Assembly: GCA_017416855.1 (NCBI GenBank)
Contig: JAFQAZ010000006.1
Location: forward strand, 1 to 34,609
From: Clostridia bacterium
GTDB taxonomy: Bacteria; Bacillota; Clostridia; UBA1381; UBA9506
Direction of reading: 5' to 3'
Length of the DNA stretch: 34,609 nt
The notes below the pieces were generated by a model, which had not been told where the DNA came from, made no database searches, and saw nothing but the letters and a program-made list of their open reading frames with translations. Below, piece after piece: positions 30,828 through 34,609 of this stretch; within the stretch, counting starts at the first letter, position 1; each line of letters begins with the position of its first letter. A program made the position numbers and the translations under genes.

Positions 30828-32026
30828 GATAGCAGTTTTCCCTCCTCATAACTGCTGGCACTAACAACCACCTCATCATAGAGTTTAAGAGGTGTTTCCT
30901 TGCTGGCGGACTCAATAATAACCGTATCCTGTGTGTTATACAGAATGTTAACGGGAATAAACTTCAGCATATTATCACGACGAACATAAATACCGGTCAC
31001 ATCGTCCTTTGTCCGCAGGCTTTTAACATTAATGCGATACCCATCAAAACGGCTTTTAATGAATTCAACATTCACAGAGCGGAGCTTCAGCAGAGAATCC
31101 ACATGCTGGCGTGCTTTGAGTAAAACCGTTTTATGACCATTTTCTTCGGGAGAGAGATAGGCAACTTCAGCTTTCACCAGATCGCCCGAGAGTTCATAAA
31201 ACCTCAGCTTGGCCGTTTGACCTGTACGCAGTGTGCTCAGGTTTTCGGTGGGCACATTAATTGCAATATAATATTCAAAATTGTTAATAATCTTATATCC
31301 GGTGTGCTCAGTACTGTTTTTATCAGCCGCCTGTTCGAACAAAGAATCCACCTTGGTGGGTGTGAGCTCTTTCATATTGTCTGGTGTAATAATATTTTCA
31401 AGACCATCAACAGCAGAAGAGAAAACGCCGGGCACAGGAGCGGTAATCCGTTGCCGTGCCGTTCCGATTTGTGCTTCAATATCTGCTTTCTGATTGCGCA
31501 ATTCATTCAATGTATCATTTCCGCTGGCGGTGCCGGCAATCTGCCCTTTCTTTTCGCACAAAGACTCTAAAACCAACTGTGTATCGCCTACAGCGGCCAT
31601 ATCGCCACGTACAGACTGTTCAACCATTAAAGCAACCTGATCGGTAATTTTTTGTTCCATACGGGAAATATCATTGCCGAAATTAAGTAAATCTGCCTGA
31701 TTCTTTTCAATTTGCTCTATTTTACTGTTGATCCGCTCTAGCCTGGCTCTCAATTCAGAGCTGACACCGCCGGAATATACGGCGGCAACTTCCTGACCAG
31801 CAGAAATGCGAGTGCCTTCCTGCACCGAAGCCTCGTAGTTATCTGAGGCTTCCGGGTTCAGCACAGTTTCGCGTTTAATCACAATTCCCTTGGTGATAAC
31901 CATATCTTCCATACTGCCCTGGCGGAGTGTTTCCACCCGGATCTGAGGCCCAATAACAGAACGGAGAACATAAATGAGAACCAAGAGGGCAAATATGGGA
32001 ATCAGTATGTTAATTTTATGCTTCAT
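30824..32026 (-). CDS. HlyD-like membrane-fusion (periplasmic adaptor) protein
   Basis: A 400-residue protein with one N-terminal membrane helix (residues 6-24, ILIPIFALLVLIYVLRSVIG). The lipoyl half-domains are interrupted by a long helical hairpin (about 90-175, IEQIEKNQADLLNFGND ... DIEAQI), and ITAPVPGVFSSAVDG resembles the second lipoyl half. A beta-barrel region follows (NFEYYIAINVPTENLSTLRTGQTAKLRFY). This is the adaptor fold, but no ABC or RND partner lies nearby. It is the first gene of the yggS-sepF-ylmH-divIVA-ileS transcript. A role at the septum or envelope is inferred only from place. Confidence 0.8.
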   Translation of the reverse strand: MKHKINILIPIFALLVLIYVLRSVIGPQIRVETLRQGSMEDMVITKGIVIKRETVLNPEASDNYEASVQEGTRISAGQEVAAVYSGGVSSELRARLERINSKIEQIEKNQADLLNFGNDISRMEQKITDQVALMVEQSVRGDMAAVGDTQLVLESLCEKKGQIAGTASGNDTLNELRNQKADIEAQIGTARQRITAPVPGVFSSAVDGLENIITPDNMKELTPTKVDSLFEQAADKNSTEHTGYKIINNFEYYIAINVPTENLSTLRTGQTAKLRFYELSGDLVKAEVAYLSPEENGHKTVLLKARQHVDSLLKLRSVNVEFIKSRFDGYRINVKSLRTKDDVTGIYVRRDNMLKFIPVNILYNTQDTVIIESASKETPLKLYDEVVVSASSYEEGKLLS

Positions 32027-32094
32027 ACCCTTTTACTCCGATTCTTTTTCTATCAAAACCAATAATTACAGCATCATATAGTATTACATTATTA

Positions 32095-32123
32095 ATTGTA
32101 CCATAAAATTTATGTTTATGCAA
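32095..32123 (-). promoter_or_regulatory. Promoter of the HlyD-yggS-sepF-ylmH-divIVA-ileS operon
   Basis: On the - strand TTGCAT (32118-32123) and TACAAT (32095-32100), spacer 17. Confidence 0.6.
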
Positions 32124-32151
32124 CGAAAAGATGTAATTTTTTTACTGTATT

Positions 32152-32433
32152 TTGCGGATTTTATTGACTTTTTTTATTGTCTGTGCTACCCTCTTAGCGG
32201 TGATGATTTTGAAGAGAAAAAATTTTGAAATGTATGACACGGAATTAGACTATTTTTTTATTGTAAAGGTCCGGCAAAACGGAGAAGAATTATATGCCTA
32301 CAATCAGCGGATTCTGGTTCATGATGAAGCCTTTGCCAAGCGGTTTGAAACACGGCGATCGGCTCGCCGGTGCATTGCACTTTCAGAGTATGAAAGCTGT
32401 GAAATACTGAAAATAAAACGGAAAGAAACATAA
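32152..32433 (+). CDS. Small membrane-anchored protein, unrecognised
   Basis: A 93-residue frame with one N-terminal membrane helix (residues 3-20, ILLTFFIVCATLLAVMIL), then a basic soluble part (KRKNFEMYDTELDYFFIVKVRQNGEELYAYNQ). Translation would start at TTG 32152, for which no ribosome site is seen; an ATG at 32203 would lose most of the helix. It is the only + strand gene in a long - strand block and is followed by a terminator. A real gene is likely from the helix-then-soluble layout, but the function is unknown. Confidence 0.5.
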   Translation: MRILLTFFIVCATLLAVMILKRKNFEMYDTELDYFFIVKVRQNGEELYAYNQRILVHDEAFAKRFETRRSARRCIALSEYESCEILKIKRKET

Positions 32434-32468
32434 AAGTCGCCAGCAGAAACATTCTGCCGACGACTTTT
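32432..32468. terminator. Bidirectional terminator between the small gene and prmC
   Basis: AAAAGTCG and CGACTTTT flank an inner GCAGA/TCTGC stem; there are T-runs on both strands. Confidence 0.75.
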
Positions 32469-32480
32469 ATATATTATATA

Positions 32481-33335
32481 TCATGGTTTGAGCCAACCAA
32501 ATACAACTCGTGTTATACCGGCCAGATCGCATTTTGTGCCGGTTCCGGCAAAGTTTTCACTTTCTTTCATTAAGGCAAGTACCGCGTCCTTCTGATCGTG
32601 GCCGATTTCAAAAGCCAACAGACCGCCCGGACGTAACAAGCCGGATATATTTTTGATGATGTGGCGGTAAAACACAAGACCGTCATCGCCGCCATCTAAC
32701 GCGGTGTGTGGCTCAAAATCCTGCACATCTGCATCTAAAGTAGCAACCATCTTTGTGGGAATGTAAGGCGGATTGGAAACCACACAGTCAAAAGTACCGA
32801 GCAGGGGAAGAGGTTTCAGCACGTCAGCTGCCAGCACCTTCATTCTGGTATCCACGCCGTTATGCTTGGCGTTTTTCTGAGCGGTTTCAATGCAAATGGG
32901 GTTGATGTCTACAGCCGTTACCCGACTTTGGGGCAAATAATGTGCCAGGCTGACGGCAATGGCACCGGAGCCGGTGCACAAATCCAAAATCGTAATAGGC
33001 TCTGTTTTTGGGTAGGTCTCCAACACCAGTTCCACCAGGGTTTCGGTGTCCGGTCGGGGAATCAGCACTCCGGGAGAAACGGCAAAATCAAGGGACATAA
33101 ACTCCCGATGACCAACAATATAAGCAATGGGCTCGTGGTTGGTGCGCCGTTTGATTAAGTCTTGAAAAGTATCCACTGTTTCCTGTGAAACAGTGTCTGT
33201 ACGATGCATCAGTAAATATAACCGTTCCTGATGTAACAGGTGCGCTAAAAGCACTTCAGCATCCAGACGGGGTTGCTCAATGCCGGCCTCCGCCAAGGCT
33301 TGAACCGCTTCTTGCAGCAGGTCGCCGATTACCAT
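32481..33335 (-). CDS. prmC: Release factor glutamine methyltransferase PrmC
   Basis: A 284-residue SAM enzyme that methylates the GGQ glutamine of release factors 1 and 2. The N-terminal helical domain (about 1-80) is followed by the Rossmann fold with LDLCTGSGAIAVSLAHYLP (SAM motif I) and the catalytic NPPY in CVVSNPPYIPT. GLLAFEIGHDQ follows. GGAGG lies seven bases before the ATG. It overlaps the DUF1385 gene by seven bases, so the two are coupled. prfA, the usual partner, would lie elsewhere. Confidence 0.95.
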   Translation of the reverse strand: MVIGDLLQEAVQALAEAGIEQPRLDAEVLLAHLLHQERLYLLMHRTDTVSQETVDTFQDLIKRRTNHEPIAYIVGHREFMSLDFAVSPGVLIPRPDTETLVELVLETYPKTEPITILDLCTGSGAIAVSLAHYLPQSRVTAVDINPICIETAQKNAKHNGVDTRMKVLAADVLKPLPLLGTFDCVVSNPPYIPTKMVATLDADVQDFEPHTALDGGDDGLVFYRHIIKNISGLLRPGGLLAFEIGHDQKDAVLALMKESENFAGTGTKCDLAGITRVVFGWLKP

Positions 33336-34285
33336 TTGTCATCCTCCGGATTACCGGTTAAAACGGCAGTTAAAGAAGCAATGGCAACCTCTAACTGAGA
33401 GTCATCCGGCTCACGGGTGGTAATTTTCTGCAGCCACATACCGGGCAGGCTCACAAGGCGCATGCACTTGCTCTTACTGCGGCCGGCCAGCTTGATGACT
33501 TCATAAGAAAGACCGGCCACCACCGGCAACAGAAGCAACCGGAGCCCCAAGCGCAGTAAAATATGGTCAACGGAAATAAAGGAGAACAAAATAATGCTCA
33601 CCACCATAACAATCAGCAAAAAGCTGGTGCCGCATCGGGGATGCAGACGGGAGAACTTCCGGGCGTTTTCAATGGTCAGCTCTTCGCCGCTTTCATAGCA
33701 GAAAATGGTTTTGTGTTCCGCACCGTGATATTCAAATACACGGCGGATATCCTTCATCTGAGAAACCAGCAGAATATAAATCAGGAAAATCGTAATGCGC
33801 ACAAGACCTTCTGTCAGGGTTGCTAAAATGTTAGAAGGAAACAGCTTGCGTACCAAATCCACCAGCACGCCGGGGAGCAGCATAAAGAGGCCGATGCCAA
33901 AAAGCAGGGCAACCACCACAGAACCATAAATAGCCGCCGTTTTAACCTTGCTTTCCTTGGCTTCTGCTTTTGCCCGTTCTTCTTCGGTCATTTCGGCTTT
34001 TTTAGCCTTGTCTTCTTCCTCTTCAATATCAAAAAATTCAGCAGAAAACATCAGGGCTTTTGTGCCCACCACCAAAGATTCAAAGAAAGATATAACGCCT
34101 CGGATAATGGGCAGCTTTAAAAATTTATATTTTTGCAAAATAGAGGCAACAGGCTTTTTATCAATAATAATTTCGCCATCGGGCTTGCGCACGGCAACGG
34201 CAATCTCTTTGGGACCGCGCATCATAACGCCTTCCATAACGGCCTGACCGCCGATGCTGGTCATATGTTTTTTATTCTCACTCAT
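33329..34285 (-). CDS. DUF1385 family membrane protein
   Basis: About 318 residues. The opening TSIGGQAVMEGVMMRGP is the DUF1385 signature. Several membrane segments follow (around 120-145, 165-190 and 220-250), with FEYHGAEHKTIFCYESGEELTIEN and FSRLHPRCGTSFLLIVMVVS, both highly conserved in the family. Function unknown; members often neighbour rpmE, prfA and prmC, as here. The start is ATG 34285 with AAAGGA nine bases upstream; the longer frame to 34459 runs through a promoter. A - strand promoter, TTGAAA (34339-34344) and TACAAT (34316-34321), spacer 17, serves it. Confidence 0.92.
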   Translation of the reverse strand: MSENKKHMTSIGGQAVMEGVMMRGPKEIAVAVRKPDGEIIIDKKPVASILQKYKFLKLPIIRGVISFFESLVVGTKALMFSAEFFDIEEEEDKAKKAEMTEEERAKAEAKESKVKTAAIYGSVVVALLFGIGLFMLLPGVLVDLVRKLFPSNILATLTEGLVRITIFLIYILLVSQMKDIRRVFEYHGAEHKTIFCYESGEELTIENARKFSRLHPRCGTSFLLIVMVVSIILFSFISVDHILLRLGLRLLLLPVVAGLSYEVIKLAGRSKSKCMRLVSLPGMWLQKITTREPDDSQLEVAIASLTAVLTGNPEDDKW

Positions 34286-34315
34286 ATGTTTCGTTCCTTT
34301 CAAACTAGTACTTTT

Positions 34316-34344
34316 ATTGTAACATATAAAAGATTTTTTTTCAA
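34316..34344 (-). promoter_or_regulatory. Promoter of the DUF1385-prmC operon
   Basis: TTGAAA and TACAAT on the - strand, spacer 17. Confidence 0.65.
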
Positions 34345-34372
34345 CTGTCTTCATAGATTGTTTACAGAGAAA

Positions 34373-34402
34373 TTGAAAAAAATTGGGAACTTTTAGTATA
34401 AT
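34373..34402 (+). promoter_or_regulatory. Possible upstream rrn promoter (P1)
   Basis: TTGAAA (34373-34378) and TATAAT (34397-34402), spacer 18, about 100 bases before the main rrn promoter. No matching sequence exists at the left end. Confidence 0.4.
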
Positions 34403-34468
34403 AAAAAAATTTTTGTACAAGATATAGTGTATTGAAAAAAACTTTCTTGAAAACGGCATTTTTTTTCA

Positions 34469-34609
34469 AAAAAAGTGTTGACAAACGGTTTTGAGGGTGT
34501 TATAATATAATTCCGCGCTGAGGTAGCGCAGCGAACCTTGAAAATTGAACAGAGCAGGCTCTTATAAATTCATTTGAGTAATTTTGGATGATAATTTTTA
34601 TTTTAGTCA
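34469..34609 (+). promoter_or_regulatory. rRNA operon promoter and 16S leader (right end, reading outward)
   Basis: The reverse complement of 1-141 without a mismatch. TTGACA (34478-34483), 17-base spacer and TATAAT (34501-34506) are perfect. The leader continues to the window end with a boxA-like CTTGAAAATTGAACAG and the A/T-rich stretch usual before 16S. Confidence 0.75.

Noticed and set aside
34286-34459. 58-residue N-terminal extension of the DUF1385 protein
   Set aside because: It crosses the promoter at 34316-34344, and a good ribosome site precedes the ATG at 34285, where the family signature begins.

Overview
The window looks like the replication-origin region of a low-to-moderate GC Gram-positive anaerobe of the Clostridia (Bacillota). 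The evidence is the DivIVA/SepF/YlmH division cluster, consensus sigma-A promoters with 17-base spacers, a T-box leader, clostridial families of unknown function (DUF4830, DUF1538, DUF6514, DUF4446, DUF1836, DUF1385) and the absence of outer-membrane genes. An Oscillospirales-like gut bacterium would fit, but I cannot fix the genus. Both ends carry the same 141-base sequence in opposite orientation. It contains a perfect TTGACA-17-TATAAT promoter and a leader typical of rRNA operons. I read the window as an assembled contig bounded by two rRNA operons that point outward, with the 16S genes just outside.

Left part (0-15.6 kb, mostly + strand): a DUF4830 membrane protein, an M24 aminopeptidase, a YifB/ComM-like AAA+ ATPase and tRNA-Leu(GAG). 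An array of small hairpins follows, then a divergent XRE regulator/SLOG-like pair. Next come a DUF1538 transporter-like protein with a double PII-like protein, an MFS permease, and a T-box-controlled operon of a sodium:solute symporter plus an acyl-CoA synthetase. A second divergent SLOG/XRE module with an extra HTH gene, repeats and a MITE-like element comes after that. The part ends with a DUF6514 protein and homoserine dehydrogenase.

Origin (15.6-16.1 kb): a gene-free AT-rich region with several one-mismatch DnaA boxes, a DnaA-trio-like run and an AT-rich tract directly before dnaN. dnaA is not in the window. G-over-C skew on the + strand rises to the right of this point in the stretches I counted by hand. 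Both rRNA operons point away from it. dnaN is followed by a TOPRIM RNase M5-like gene, an unrecognised gene, greA, two parS sites, parA-parB, DUF4446, serS and DUF1836.

Right part (23.5-34.3 kb, almost all - strand): an envelope/division and translation cluster read right to left. It holds DUF1385-prmC, then a membrane-fusion (HlyD-like) protein-yggS-sepF-ylmH-divIVA-ileS, then lspA-rluD. This is the classical ylm-divIVA-ileS-lspA-rluD order without ylmG. Most protein genes other than the dnaN-DUF1836 block run against the inferred fork direction.

The most interesting signals are the twice-repeated divergent XRE-SLOG architecture, with its own repeated operator-like motif at the second locus. 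Others are a T-box that appears to control uptake and CoA activation of a carboxylate, two families of structured intergenic repeats, and an origin next to dnaN but not dnaA.
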